A model generated the notes under the pieces. That model was not told the DNA's origin and made no database searches. It saw only the letters and a program-made list of their open reading frames with translations. From NCBI GenBank assembly GCA_009735695.1, contig SRSL01000002.1, positions 51,228 through 115,227 of the forward strand: DNA of 64,000 nucleotides. The letters run 5' to 3'. The position numbers and the translations under genes are program-made. This document shows, piece by piece, positions 27,395 to 37,152 of the stretch. This stretch comes from Christiangramia bathymodioli. GTDB taxonomy: Bacteria > Bacteroidota > Bacteroidia > Flavobacteriales > Flavobacteriaceae. Position 1 is the first letter of the stretch; each line of letters begins with the position of its first letter.

Positions 27395-27412
27395 AGATTT
27401 TATGCGCTTTCT

Positions 27413-28849
27413 ATGGATAAACCCACTCCAGATTCCTTTTATAAATTACTGATTGAAGACTTAGGTTTTTCACCTACCAACAAGCAAAACCTTGCCTTAC
27501 AGATGCTATCTGAGTTTGCGGTGCAAGGAGGAGATAACCGGTTATTTTTACTGAAAGGATTCGCTGGAACCGGAAAGACCACCATTATTAGTAGCCTGGT
27601 AAAAAACCTGTGGAAGATCAGGAAATCGGGCGTGCTGCTTGCTCCAACAGGACGAGCCGCGAAGGTGATCTCAAATTATTCTGGAAAGGAAGCCTTTACC
27701 ATTCATAAAAAGATCTATTTTCCGAAGAAATCAGGTGGTGGAGGCGTGCAATTCACCCTGCAGCCCAATAAACATAAGAATAGTATCTTTATTGTTGATG
27801 AAGCCTCGATGATATCAGACGACGGTGGAAATTCAAAATTGTTCGAGAACGGATCTCTCCTGGATGACCTTATCGAATTCGTGTACTCCGGCCACCGATG
27901 CCATCTCATTCTTATTGGGGATACCGCGCAGCTCCCACCCGTAAAGATGGAAGTGAGCCCGGCTTTAGAAGAGCAAAAACTTGGTATCAATTATAATAAG
28001 GAAGTTTCTTTCATCGAACTCGATGAAGTGGTGCGGCAAAGCGAGGGAAGTGATATTCTTCACAACGCCACCTTGATAAGGGAAAGTCTGCAGGAAGGTT
28101 TTTATGAAAGCTTTCAATTTGAATTATCTCAAAATGCCGATGTAGTAAGATTAACCGATGGTTATGAGATAATGGATGCGATCCAGGATTCTTACTCTTC
28201 GGTGGGGCATGAGGAAACCAGCATTATAGTTCGGTCTAATAAGCGAGCGAATATGTATAACCAGCAAATCAGGTCCAGGATATTATTCCAGGAAGAAGAG
28301 ATCTCCGCCGGCGATCACTTGATGGTGGTCAAGAATAATTATTTCTGGCTGAAACCCAGTAGTGAAGCCGGGTTTATTGCGAATGGGGATATTGTGAAAG
28401 TCCTGGAAATCTTCGGTTTTAAGGAATTATATGGCTTCCGATTCGCTGAAGTGAAGGTTCAAATGGTAGATTATCCTAAAATGCGACCATTTGAAACCGT
28501 TGTAATGCTGGATACTTTAGAAAGCAATACCCCTTCACTCACTTATGAGGAGTCAAATAAACTGTACGAGGAAGTAAAGAAGGATTACGAGAATGAACGC
28601 TCTAAATACAAACAGTTTTTAAAGATCAAGAACAACAAATACTTTAATGCCCTCCAGATTAAATTCTCCTATGCCATTACCTGTCACAAATCCCAGGGCG
28701 GCCAATGGAGCACCGTGTTCATTGAACAGCCTTATTTACCTAACGGGATAGGAAAGGAATATTTAAGATGGTTGTATACGGCGGTGACCAGGGCAAAAGA
28801 TAAATTATACCTGATTGGTTTTGGAGATGACTTTTTCGCTTCCAACTAA
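27413..28849 (+). CDS. RecD-like superfamily 1 DNA helicase
   Basis: A 478-residue ATP-dependent helicase. I choose the ATG at 27413 (MDKPTPDSFY); the seven-residue longer frame starts with a TTG inside a promoter box. The Walker A loop is KGFAGTGKTT, Walker B is IFIVDEASMIS, then LIGDTAQLPPV, a central SH3-like insertion, and the UvrD-type C-terminal motifs AITCHKSQGGQW and YTAVTRAKDKLYLIGF. It is shorter than RecD and RecD2 and stands without recB/recC, as a solo repair or recombination helicase. kdsB follows after 16 bases. Confidence 0.9.
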   Translation: MDKPTPDSFYKLLIEDLGFSPTNKQNLALQMLSEFAVQGGDNRLFLLKGFAGTGKTTIISSLVKNLWKIRKSGVLLAPTGRAAKVISNYSGKEAFTIHKKIYFPKKSGGGGVQFTLQPNKHKNSIFIVDEASMISDDGGNSKLFENGSLLDDLIEFVYSGHRCHLILIGDTAQLPPVKMEVSPALEEQKLGINYNKEVSFIELDEVVRQSEGSDILHNATLIRESLQEGFYESFQFELSQNADVVRLTDGYEIMDAIQDSYSSVGHEETSIIVRSNKRANMYNQQIRSRILFQEEEISAGDHLMVVKNNYFWLKPSSEAGFIANGDIVKVLEIFGFKELYGFRFAEVKVQMVDYPKMRPFETVVMLDTLESNTPSLTYEESNKLYEEVKKDYENERSKYKQFLKIKNNKYFNALQIKFSYAITCHKSQGGQWSTVFIEQPYLPNGIGKEYLRWLYTAVTRAKDKLYLIGFGDDFFASN

Positions 28850-28865
28850 TCCTTAATTTTACCAG

Positions 28866-29615
28866 ATGATGAAAACAGGTTCAAAAAATAAAGTAATAGC
28901 CATGATCCCGGCCCGATATGAAGCCTCCAGGTTTCCGGGGAAATTACTCCAGGATCTCAACGGGAAAACCGTGATTAGACGCACCTACGAAGCAGCGGTT
29001 GACACCAACCTGTTCGACGATGTTTACGTGGTTACAGATAGTGACAAGATCGAGAAAGAGATCAGAAAACATGGAGGCAAGGTTATCATGAGCCAGAAGG
29101 AGCATGAATGTGGCAGTGACCGAATCGCGGAGGCTGTTGAAAATATGGAGGTAGATATCGTTTTGAACGTTCAGGGAGATGAGCCTTTTATTGACAAAAA
29201 CAGCCTGGCCAAACTCCTGGATGTTTTTGAACAGGACCAGTTAAAAGAGATCGATCTGGCTTCATTAAAAACCGCTTTGTACGAAAGTGACGATATCACC
29301 AATCCTAATAATGTGAAGGTGATCACAGATCATAATGGCTTTGCTCTCTATTTTTCAAGATTTCCAATTCCGTACCCCAGGGATACTTCAGCCCAGGTGA
29401 CCTATTTTAAGCATATCGGGATTTATGCTTTTAGAAAATCGGCATTGATGGATTTTTATCGGCTGCCCATGCTTTCCCTCGAAGCCGCCGAAAAAATAGA
29501 ATGTATTCGATATCTGGAATATGGAAAGAAGATCAAAATGATTGAAACTTCAGTAAAAAGTATTGGAATAGATACTCCGGAAGACCTTGAAAAAGCCAGG
29601 AAGCTGTTAGACTAA
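28866..29615 (+). CDS. kdsB: 3-deoxy-manno-octulosonate cytidylyltransferase
   Basis: A 249-residue enzyme that activates Kdo as CMP-Kdo for lipopolysaccharide core assembly. The nucleotide loop is [15 protein letters not shown], and NVQGDEPFI and YPRDT follow as in KdsB. Two consecutive ATGs (28866, 28869) are possible starts. The stop overlaps the convergent photolyase stop by four bases. A KdsC-like phosphatase gene lies elsewhere in the window (48159), so two steps of Kdo supply are covered. Confidence 0.95.
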   Translation: MMKTGSKNKVIAMIPARYEASRFPGKLLQDLNGKTVIRRTYEAAVDTNLFDDVYVVTDSDKIEKEIRKHGGKVIMSQKEHECGSDRIAEAVENMEVDIVLNVQGDEPFIDKNSLAKLLDVFEQDQLKEIDLASLKTALYESDDITNPNNVKVITDHNGFALYFSRFPIPYPRDTSAQVTYFKHIGIYAFRKSALMDFYRLPMLSLEAAEKIECIRYLEYGKKIKMIETSVKSIGIDTPEDLEKARKLLD

Positions 29616-30919
29616 TTACTAACAGCTTTTTTAAAGGTTTCCAGGGCGCGCTCCCTTGCTTCCTTATGATCGACCATAGGTTCAGGGTAATCGTCCGTGC
29701 CAAATTCCTCAACCCACTCCTTTATATATTCTTTATCCTTATCGAATTTATCGATCTGGGTCGTGGGATTAAAGATCCTGAAATAAGGCGCAGCATCTAC
29801 TCCGCTTCCGGCGATCCATTGCCAGTTCCCCACATTGGAAGACATTTCGTAATCCAGCAGTTTTTCGGCAAAATAGGCTTCTCCCCAGCGCCAGTCGATC
29901 AGCAAATGTTTGCATAAAAAAGATCCTACCAGCATCCTGATGCGGTTATGCATATATCCTGATTGATTTAACTGTCGCATTCCTGCATCTACCAGCGGAT
30001 AACCGGTTTTCCCTTCTTTCCATTTCTGAAAATCACCTTTATTATTTCGCCAGTTAATACGATCGTATTTCTTTTTAAAGGCTTCGGTCACCGTGTTGGG
30101 ATAATGATGAAGTATTTGCATAAAGAATTCTCTCCACACCAGTTCCTGAAGGAAAGTTTTATTTCGCTGTTTATTAGCTTCCCGAACCATTTGACGTACG
30201 CTCACTGTTCCAAACCTAAGATGAGGGCCCAGCCTGGAAGTTCCTTCCACAGCCGGATAATCTCTTTTTTTCTCATAATCCTTGATTAGTCCCGGGGTAA
30301 CCTGGTAATCTGGAACTTCCAATGAAGATTTTTTAAACCCGATATCACTCAGGCTCAAATTGGGAAGCCTGCTATGCTCGACCAGATTATCCATATACCG
30401 CTTGGTATAATGAAAATCGAGCTCGGTATTCCTGAATTTCTCCATCCAGGTGTTTTTATAAGGGGTATAAACTACATAAGGATCACCATCATTCTTGGTC
30501 ACTTCGTCCTTTTCGAAGATCACCTGGTCTTTAAAATCAAGGAACTCGATGTCATTTTCATTCAAAAGTTTGGCGATCTTTTCGTCTCTTTCCTTTGCGT
30601 AGGGTTCGTAATCTCTATTTGTATATATTTTCTGAATGTTATAATCCTGGATTATATTCTGAAAGACTTCTTTCGGTTCTCCATGGTACATGGCGATACT
30701 GCTTCCATATTCTTCCTGGATTTGATTTCGCATCTTTTGAAGTGTCTCAAAAATAAAAGTTACTCTTGCATCGTCTTCAGGTAATTTGTCCAGAATTTCG
30801 GTATCGAATATAAAAATTGGCATTACTGGCAGGTCGTCCTGTAATGCGGCCCTGAAGCCTGCATTATCATCCAGCCTGAGATCTCTTCGGAACCAGAAAA
30901 TATTTATTTCGTCCTTCAT
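29612..30919 (-). CDS. phrB: Deoxyribodipyrimidine photolyase (class I type)
   Basis: A 435-residue photolyase/cryptochrome-family flavoprotein that repairs cyclobutane pyrimidine dimers with light. The N-terminal alpha/beta antenna domain starts [15 protein letters not shown]. The FAD domain shows [51 protein letters not shown] and [24 protein letters not shown]. Length is slightly below the E. coli enzyme. It is last in a three-gene operon, 1 base after the SDR gene. Repair activity is highly likely; a sensory role cannot be excluded. Confidence 0.95.
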   Translation of the reverse strand: MKDEINIFWFRRDLRLDDNAGFRAALQDDLPVMPIFIFDTEILDKLPEDDARVTFIFETLQKMRNQIQEEYGSSIAMYHGEPKEVFQNIIQDYNIQKIYTNRDYEPYAKERDEKIAKLLNENDIEFLDFKDQVIFEKDEVTKNDGDPYVVYTPYKNTWMEKFRNTELDFHYTKRYMDNLVEHSRLPNLSLSDIGFKKSSLEVPDYQVTPGLIKDYEKKRDYPAVEGTSRLGPHLRFGTVSVRQMVREANKQRNKTFLQELVWREFFMQILHHYPNTVTEAFKKKYDRINWRNNKGDFQKWKEGKTGYPLVDAGMRQLNQSGYMHNRIRMLVGSFLCKHLLIDWRWGEAYFAEKLLDYEMSSNVGNWQWIAGSGVDAAPYFRIFNPTTQIDKFDKDKEYIKEWVEEFGTDDYPEPMVDHKEARERALETFKKAVSN

Positions 30920-30920
30920 A

Positions 30921-31616
30921 CTAATTTACGTTAAGGGCCGAAAGTCCGCCATCAACGGCAAGGATCTGACCGGTCATCCAACTGCTATCCTCACCCAGGA
31001 GAAAGGTGGCTGCTGAAGCGATATCTTCGGGTTTACCATATCTTTTTAAGGGGTGCCTGGCTTGCATCTTCTTCTTTTTATCGTCTGAGGAAAGTAGCTT
31101 TTCAGCTAAAGGGGTGTCGGTTAACGAAGGAGCGATCACATTCACTCTTAGACCTGGAGCATATTCAGCAGCAAGAGATCTTGCGAAGCCTTCAATGGCA
31201 CCTTTGGCAGCAGCTACGCTGGTATGGAACGGCATGCCAGTACCCACCGCCACCGTACTAAAAAATACCAGGCTTGCCTGCTCAGATTTCTTCAGCTTAT
31301 CCATAATGCCATTAAGAGTTCTAACCAGTCCGAAGAAATTGAGATTCATTTCTTTTTCGAAATTCTCCACACTCAGCATTTTGAATGGTTTCAGATTAAT
31401 GCTTCCGGGACAATAGACAAAACCATCGATCTTTTCGGGCAGGTCCAGTTCCTTTACATCATCTTCCAGCGCATCGAACTTAAGATGTTTTATTTGCTTA
31501 TCGGTTTCGATTTTATTTCTTGAGGCTACAAAAACATTGGCTTTATCGCTTAATCGTTCTGCGATCTCTTTTCCAATACCTGTTGAGCCTCCAATCAATA
31601 ATATATTCTTTTTCAT
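30921..31616 (-). CDS. SDR-family protein lacking the catalytic Tyr
   Basis: A 231-residue Rossmann protein. I start it at 31616 (MKKNILLIGGSTGIGKEIA); the frame to 31658 would overlap the SRPBCC gene. The nucleotide loop GGSTGIGKEIA and the active-site Ser strand LVFFSTVAV are normal. At the YxxxK site the sequence is VAAAK, so Tyr is replaced by Val while Lys is kept. C-terminal NVIAPSLTDTP and WMTGQILAVDGG are typical of SDRs. It lies 5 bases after the SRPBCC gene and 1 base before the photolyase gene, so it is part of that operon. Standard alcohol or ketone chemistry is doubtful; a cofactor-binding or different reaction is possible. Confidence 0.9.
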   Translation of the reverse strand: MKKNILLIGGSTGIGKEIAERLSDKANVFVASRNKIETDKQIKHLKFDALEDDVKELDLPEKIDGFVYCPGSINLKPFKMLSVENFEKEMNLNFFGLVRTLNGIMDKLKKSEQASLVFFSTVAVGTGMPFHTSVAAAKGAIEGFARSLAAEYAPGLRVNVIAPSLTDTPLAEKLLSSDDKKKKMQARHPLKRYGKPEDIASAATFLLGEDSSWMTGQILAVDGGLSALNVN

Positions 31617-31621
31617 TGTGT

Positions 31622-32131
31622 TCAATTTAAAATGTCTTGTTTTAGGGTTTGCCTGCATTCGGTTTCAGGTTGATACTCCCCGAAAAGTTCGATTAGCTTT
31701 TTCCTGCGATATTCAAAGATCTCTTCCAGCTTAGGTTTCACCAGGAAAGGCTGAACCATTTGGCCCAGAATTCCGAAGGGAAGTTTATAATCCACAATAT
31801 CTTCCATTTCAACGCCACCGGGAATAGCCCTGATAAAATGCTTGTGATGCCAGAGGCTATAGGGGCCAAAACGCTGTTCATCAACAAAATATTCGTTTTC
31901 CTGAACGTGAGTGATCTCGGTCACCCATTTGTTCCTGATGCCGGAAATGGGCTTTACGATATATTGAATGATCTGTCCTGGATACATAGGCCTGTCTGCC
32001 CCCGAAACGATATCAAAACCCATATATTCCGGGGTTATGACCTTTAAATTTTTGGGATCTGAAAGGAAATTCCAGGCTTTCTCTACGCTTATGGGAAGTT
32101 TCTGAAACTTATGTAGGGTATAGATTTTCAT
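31622..32131 (-). CDS. SRPBCC-family ligand-binding protein
   Basis: A 169-residue START/Bet v1-like protein. I use the ATG at 32131 (MKIYTLHKFQKLP); one codon upstream is a TTG. The pattern ISVEKAWNFLSDPKNLKVITPEYM, VTEITHVQENEYFVDEQ, YSLWHHKHF and VEMEDIVDYKLPFG is typical of the SRPBCC subfamily found beside photolyase and carotenoid genes. It is first in the operon with the SDR and photolyase genes. The bound ligand is unknown, probably a hydrophobic molecule. A putative operator lies directly upstream. Confidence 0.9.
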   Translation of the reverse strand: MKIYTLHKFQKLPISVEKAWNFLSDPKNLKVITPEYMGFDIVSGADRPMYPGQIIQYIVKPISGIRNKWVTEITHVQENEYFVDEQRFGPYSLWHHKHFIRAIPGGVEMEDIVDYKLPFGILGQMVQPFLVKPKLEEIFEYRRKKLIELFGEYQPETECRQTLKQDILN

Positions 32132-32165
32132 CAATAGAATTTGAAATAAAAGTAAGTCAGGTTTT

Positions 32166-32205
32166 GTTTAAAATAAAATATAAACAGTTAAACAAAATAT
32201 AAACT
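32166..32205 (-). promoter_or_regulatory. Tandem palindromic operator candidate of the photolyase operon
   Basis: Two similar elements lie side by side 35-74 bases before the SRPBCC ATG. Both contain AAAATATAAAC (32175-32185 and 32194-32204), spaced 19 bases, and the first has inverted ends GTTTA and TAAAC. This layout suits a MerR-type dimer, the class that controls light-induced operons in many bacteria. The regulator is not in the window. Inferred. Confidence 0.5.
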
Positions 32206-32423
32206 TCATTTTTTTGAACCTTTATAATTAAACCATTCCCGCTTTTGAACGTCCTTAAGTGCAGAAAATCTTTTGCAGTTGCAGAAATTTGAATAGTTTT
32301 CGCAAAATTTTGTGAGTTTTAACGCAACCTTTTTAAAAACAGTTGATCTGAAGAATAGTAAAATCATAATAGAATTAGCCATTTAGCTAACCAAAGTAAA
32401 TCCCAACTACCTAACCATATTTA

Positions 32424-33140
32424 ATGTACCATAAGTCAAGCTTGTTGCTGATCTTTTGTCTATTGTTTTTGAACTTCTCCAATAGCCAGAATTCCGATCA
32501 GGTCTTCAAAATTTTTGATAGCATCGTAGGTCTTGAAAATACCATTCTGTATAATGGATTTGAATTTCAGGACAGTGAAGTGACCATAAATGAAAAAAAT
32601 AAGTTCTTATTCCCCGAGAGCGATTACCAGATAGGATCTGTAAGATATTCCAATCAATATTTTCCTGAAGTTCCCTTAAAGTTTAATGTGGTGGATGACA
32701 GGCTGTTCGTCAAGATCACATATGGCAATACCTCTGCCTTTTTTCAGTTGATTTCAGAAAAGGTTGAAGAGTTCAGCATTCAGGATAAAAACTTTAAACG
32801 GCTTGATTTCCCCGAAGAAGTAAATGGTTTTTACCAGGAGCTGTTTACCTCACAGGATTACAGCCTTTACAAGAAATATCGTAAAACTGCCAAAGAGAAA
32901 TTCGACCGTAATTTTCTTTATTATGAATTTAATTTCTCAGAACCTTCTTACCTGATAGTTCATAACAATCGGGCTTTTCGGGCCGATTCAAAAAACGATT
33001 TAACTGACATTTTTCCCGACAGGAAAAAAGAGATCAAGAGCTTTTATAAAGATCAAAAGTCCTTATCTCAACGAAATATGGATGCCTTTATGCAAAACCT
33101 TGTGAAGGAAATGACCAACCAGAAAACCATGAATCCCTAA
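32424..33140 (+). CDS. Exported protein of unknown function upstream of a TonB receptor
   Basis: A 238-residue protein with signal peptide ending near LNFSNSQ. The mature part has beta-type segments (ITYGNTSAFFQLISEKVEEF) and a basic C terminus with KYRKTAKEKFDRNF. I recognise no family. Its stop overlaps the receptor start by one base (TAATG), so translation of the two is coupled and a shared role in the envelope is likely. The 290 bases before it are AT-rich with no exact -7 box on this strand. Confidence 0.82.
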   Translation: MYHKSSLLLIFCLLFLNFSNSQNSDQVFKIFDSIVGLENTILYNGFEFQDSEVTINEKNKFLFPESDYQIGSVRYSNQYFPEVPLKFNVVDDRLFVKITYGNTSAFFQLISEKVEEFSIQDKNFKRLDFPEEVNGFYQELFTSQDYSLYKKYRKTAKEKFDRNFLYYEFNFSEPSYLIVHNNRAFRADSKNDLTDIFPDRKKEIKSFYKDQKSLSQRNMDAFMQNLVKEMTNQKTMNP

Positions 33141-35911
33141 TGCAACGATTACTTTTTCTCTTCATTTTTTGTATGAGTCTGCAATCACTAAGTGCTCAGG
33201 ATTCCATTCAAAAACTCACCATCAACTTCAATGATGTTCCACTAAGAGAAGCTCTTCAGCAGATCGAAGAAAGATCTGGATTGGAGATTTTTTATGCTGA
33301 ACAGTGGATACCTGAAACGCTGATCTCAAAAACGTTCGAGGAAACACCGCTTAATGAAATTCTCGACGAACTATTTTCTGAAACCATATTGAACTATTAT
33401 ATATTTAATGGTGAAAATATCATCCTAACCAGTAATAGCAGGATCTATGATAAACTTCCGGAAGGATTTTTTGGTCGTGACCCACAGGAAAATATAGACC
33501 AGGATCTTGTGCAGGATGAGCCTTCAGCCGCACCGGTGTTTTATAATAATTCGCAGGATCCAAACCAGGAAATCGAAACCGTGCGTATAGGGAAGGAGGG
33601 CGCACAACCAAACAGAAGAACCTATCAGCTTTCCGGGTATGTTCTTGACAAGGCAACCGGAGAACCTATTACCAACCTGGCGGTGATTTTAGAAAATACA
33701 GGGACCGGTGTATCTACAAACATTAATGGTTATTACGAAATTAAGCTTCGGGCAGGTGAAAACCTGATAAGAACCAGTTCGATCACTAACGAAAATGTGA
33801 CCAAACGAGTGATCATTTATAGTGACGGTACTTTAAACCTTAATCTGACAGAAAGCCTTGAAAGCCTGGGGGAAGTGCAGATTTCGTCCAATGCGAATAA
33901 GAACGTGGAAAATGCCAATACAGGGGAAGAGGAGATCGATATTGAAAATATTAAAAATGTACCCCTGGTTCTTGGAGAAAGGGATATTTTAAAGGTAGCC
34001 ATGACACTTCCCGGGATTACCACGGCCGGGGAAGGTTCAGCAGGTTATAATGTTCGCGGGGGTAAGGCCGATCAAAACTTAATTTTACTGGATGATGCAG
34101 TAATGTATAATCCTGCCCATTTTTTCGGTCTGTTTTCAGCTATTAATCCGTTCACAACCGGTTCTGCCACTATATATAAGGGAAATATTCCAGCAGAATA
34201 TGGAGGCAGGTTGTCTTCGGTATTCGATTTAAGAACAAAAGACAGCAACACCAGAGAGTTCCAGGGAGAAGCTTCCATAGGGCCCGTAACGAGTAATCTC
34301 ACGGTTGAACTTCCCATCATAAAGGAGAAATCGGGATTAATGCTGGGAGGAAGAAGCACCTATTCCAACTGGATTCTAAGAAGTCTTGATGAACCTCAAT
34401 TAAAGAACAGTACCGCTTTTTTTTACGACGGGATCGCGAAATACAATCACGAATTCAATGAAAATAATAAACTTACCGCGACAGCCTATGTAAGTGATGA
34501 TCGTTTTAGTATTACCTCAGATTCTGTATATAATTACCAGAACAGATTATTGACGCTTCATTACAACCACAGGTTTAATGACAGAAACCGCGGTGCATTG
34601 ATTCTTACCAATAGTGATTATAAGTTCAATATAGATTATGATAATAGTTTACAGGACAGTTTCAGATCTGGTTACCATATCAATGAAACCGAGGTTAAAC
34701 TCGATATGAAGCATGTTTTGAACAGCGCTCATCAATTCGATTACGGTGTTTCCACTAAACTATACCAGATCGATCCCGGCTTTATTGAACCTCTGGATTC
34801 TGAATCTTCCATAAATGATTTTTCACTTAGTGAGGAACAGGGACTCGAGAGTGCCATCTGGCTGGCCGATAATTATGAGGTTAATGAAAAATTATCTTTA
34901 AGTGCCGGACTTCGTTATTCCATATTTACCTCGCTTGGTGCAGAACAAATAAGATATTACGATCCTGCTTCGCCTAAAAATGACAATTCGGTTATTGGCA
35001 CTGAAGAATTTGAATCTAACGAACCCATTAAAACCTATTCTGGTCCTGAGCTACGTCTTTCGGCAAGATATTTCCTGCTTCCCGATTTATCGGTAAAGGG
35101 AAGCTATAACAATACTTACCAGTATATCCATACACTTTCTAATAATGTAACGGTTTCTCCTACTGACACCTATAGATTATCAGGTTACCATATCGAACCT
35201 CAAGGAGCCAGACAATTTAGTCTTGGCTTTTTTAAGAACTGGATGGAAAATACTGTAGAAACCAGTATTGAAGGATATTATAAGACTTCAGATAATCTTC
35301 TGGATTTTAAAACCGGAGCCAATTTATTTCTTAACGAATTTGTAGAAACCGAGGTTATACAGGGTGAAGGCAAATCATACGGAGCAGAATTACTGATTAA
35401 GAAAAAAGCCGGTGATTTTAACGGATGGCTTAGCTACACCTATTCCAGGTCTTTCCTTAAACTGGATGGCGAATTCGATGAGGAAACGGTAAACGATGGG
35501 GAATTCTTCCCTTCTAATTATGATAAACCACATGATTTTAGCCTGGTAACGAATTATAAATTAACGCAACGCTTCAGTTTTTCGGCCAATTTCGTGTATC
35601 AAACCGGCCGGCCAATTACCTATCCAACAGGGAAATTTGATTATGGAGGATCGGAATATGTATTATATAGCGACCGCAACCAATTCAGGATTCCAGATTA
35701 TTACCGACTGGATCTTAGCGTAAACCTGGAGGGAAATCATAAACTGGAAAAACTGGGGCATACGTTCTGGAACTTTTCAGTATACAATGTGCTGGGGCGA
35801 AATAATCCGTATTCTGTTTTCTTCGTGACCCAGGATGGTGAGGTTGAAGGAAAACAGGCTTCGATATTTTCGGTGCCTGTACCAACAATCAGTTTTAATT
35901 TTCAGTTTTAA
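33140..35911 (+). CDS. TonB-dependent outer-membrane receptor with STN domain
   Basis: A 923-residue receptor. After the signal peptide (ends LQSLSAQ) comes an STN domain at about 24-100 (LTINFNDVPLREALQQIEE), then a proline-rich spacer and a carboxypeptidase-regulatory domain at about 160-245 (LSGYVLDKATGEPI). The plug is at about 265-370 (YNVRGGKADQNLILLDDA) and a 22-strand-type barrel follows, ending in VPTISFNFQF. It takes up an unknown ligand with TonB energy. STN domains often pass signals to an anti-sigma factor, but none is adjacent. The DUF4249 gene follows after 5 bases, the usual partner of this receptor type. Confidence 0.93.
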   Translation: MQRLLFLFIFCMSLQSLSAQDSIQKLTINFNDVPLREALQQIEERSGLEIFYAEQWIPETLISKTFEETPLNEILDELFSETILNYYIFNGENIILTSNSRIYDKLPEGFFGRDPQENIDQDLVQDEPSAAPVFYNNSQDPNQEIETVRIGKEGAQPNRRTYQLSGYVLDKATGEPITNLAVILENTGTGVSTNINGYYEIKLRAGENLIRTSSITNENVTKRVIIYSDGTLNLNLTESLESLGEVQISSNANKNVENANTGEEEIDIENIKNVPLVLGERDILKVAMTLPGITTAGEGSAGYNVRGGKADQNLILLDDAVMYNPAHFFGLFSAINPFTTGSATIYKGNIPAEYGGRLSSVFDLRTKDSNTREFQGEASIGPVTSNLTVELPIIKEKSGLMLGGRSTYSNWILRSLDEPQLKNSTAFFYDGIAKYNHEFNENNKLTATAYVSDDRFSITSDSVYNYQNRLLTLHYNHRFNDRNRGALILTNSDYKFNIDYDNSLQDSFRSGYHINETEVKLDMKHVLNSAHQFDYGVSTKLYQIDPGFIEPLDSESSINDFSLSEEQGLESAIWLADNYEVNEKLSLSAGLRYSIFTSLGAEQIRYYDPASPKNDNSVIGTEEFESNEPIKTYSGPELRLSARYFLLPDLSVKGSYNNTYQYIHTLSNNVTVSPTDTYRLSGYHIEPQGARQFSLGFFKNWMENTVETSIEGYYKTSDNLLDFKTGANLFLNEFVETEVIQGEGKSYGAELLIKKKAGDFNGWLSYTYSRSFLKLDGEFDEETVNDGEFFPSNYDKPHDFSLVTNYKLTQRFSFSANFVYQTGRPITYPTGKFDYGGSEYVLYSDRNQFRIPDYYRLDLSVNLEGNHKLEKLGHTFWNFSVYNVLGRNNPYSVFFVTQDGEVEGKQASIFSVPVPTISFNFQF

Positions 35912-35916
35912 GAAGT

Positions 35917-37152
35917 ATGAAGAGAAAAAAGATAAAAGCTAGGTACAGGAATTTTTTAAGCCTGGGAATCCTGTTTTTACTCATGGCCTGTGTGGAATCC
36001 TATGATTTTAAAAGTGAAGGCACAGCCTCGGTGATCATTGTACAGGGTTTTGTGAGCGATGAATTCAAAAGACACGAGATCAGCTTATCGAATTCTTATG
36101 ATCTGGAATCAGACGAAAATAGTTTTATAACGAATGCTGCAGTGAGCGTGATAGCTAGTGATGGTGCACAATATGATTATTTTCATACTGAAAATGGTGT
36201 ATATAAGTCTTACGATGAGTTTCAGGCTGAAGCAGGAAAAACTTATCAGCTTGAAATTCTGCATGAGGGCGTTACCTATTTATCTGAAGAAGAAAAGATT
36301 TACGGGCGCTCTGAAATTGGAGAAGTAGAGGCTTCTCTTCGTGTGAACAATGCAGGAATAGAAGGGATAGCTATAACTACCGAAAGATCTTCAAATGAAG
36401 ATCAGGTTCAGTTTTTCAGGTATGACTATTCTGAAACTTATAAAATCGTTGCTCCATACTCCAGCGGCTATAAATTGGTGGTAGATCCTGATGGACAAAA
36501 TGCCAGCCTTGTAGAAGCTCCTGACGAAAGACGAGTTTGTTATAACACGGAGGAATCTATAGAATCGGTACTCAAAACCACTAAATTCAGGGAAGATCAA
36601 ACTGAATTTGAAGATGTGATAAGGTTCCTCCCTGTGAACGATCTAAAAATTAGGTATAGGTACAGTATTTTATTGAAGCAGTATTTAATTTCTCCCGATG
36701 CCTATAATTTTTATGAAACTCTGAAAGAGCTGTCTGGTTCTCAGAATGCTTTTAGTCAGAATCAGCCCGGTTTTATTACTGGAAATATCAAAGCTGTTAA
36801 TAGTAATAATAAAGTACTGGGGTATTTTGAAGTGGCAAGTGCCGATGAAAAAAGGATCTTCGTAGATCCTTTGGAATTTTTCAATGTAACAGATTTTCCT
36901 GGTTTTGACCAGTATTGCTCTTTGGTATGGCCCGGGGTTCCAATGAGGCCTAACAGTCCCGATCCTTTGGTAGGTTATATAGAATCTGGAGAATATCAAT
37001 ATGTAGGTGATAGAAATTCACCATATGCTGCCATGATAGATTTACCACCAGATACTCCCGTGGGACCTTATATTCTCGCAAATATCTCCTGTGTAGATTG
37101 TAGAACACTTGGAACCAATGTTCAACCTGAATTCTGGATCGAAGATGAATAA
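35917..37152 (+). CDS. DUF4249 lipoprotein, partner of the TonB receptor
   Basis: A 411-residue lipoprotein with lipobox LLMACVES (Cys near residue 25). The sequence TASVIIVQGFVSDEFKRHEISLSNSYDLE and AGKTYQLEILHEGVTYLSEEE matches DUF4249, a Bacteroidetes family found directly after TonB receptors of this kind. Cys pairs near the C terminus (YCSLVWPG, ISCVDCRT) may form disulfides. It probably caps or assists the receptor at the cell surface; the ligand is unknown. Overlaps the next gene by eight bases if that one starts at 37145. Confidence 0.9.
   Translation: MKRKKIKARYRNFLSLGILFLLMACVESYDFKSEGTASVIIVQGFVSDEFKRHEISLSNSYDLESDENSFITNAAVSVIASDGAQYDYFHTENGVYKSYDEFQAEAGKTYQLEILHEGVTYLSEEEKIYGRSEIGEVEASLRVNNAGIEGIAITTERSSNEDQVQFFRYDYSETYKIVAPYSSGYKLVVDPDGQNASLVEAPDERRVCYNTEESIESVLKTTKFREDQTEFEDVIRFLPVNDLKIRYRYSILLKQYLISPDAYNFYETLKELSGSQNAFSQNQPGFITGNIKAVNSNNKVLGYFEVASADEKRIFVDPLEFFNVTDFPGFDQYCSLVWPGVPMRPNSPDPLVGYIESGEYQYVGDRNSPYAAMIDLPPDTPVGPYILANISCVDCRTLGTNVQPEFWIEDE

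Noticed and set aside
30374..30784. 136-residue plus-strand open frame over the photolyase gene
   Set aside because: Shadow of the conserved photolyase N-terminal domain; hydrophobic character comes from reverse reading of acidic and basic codons.
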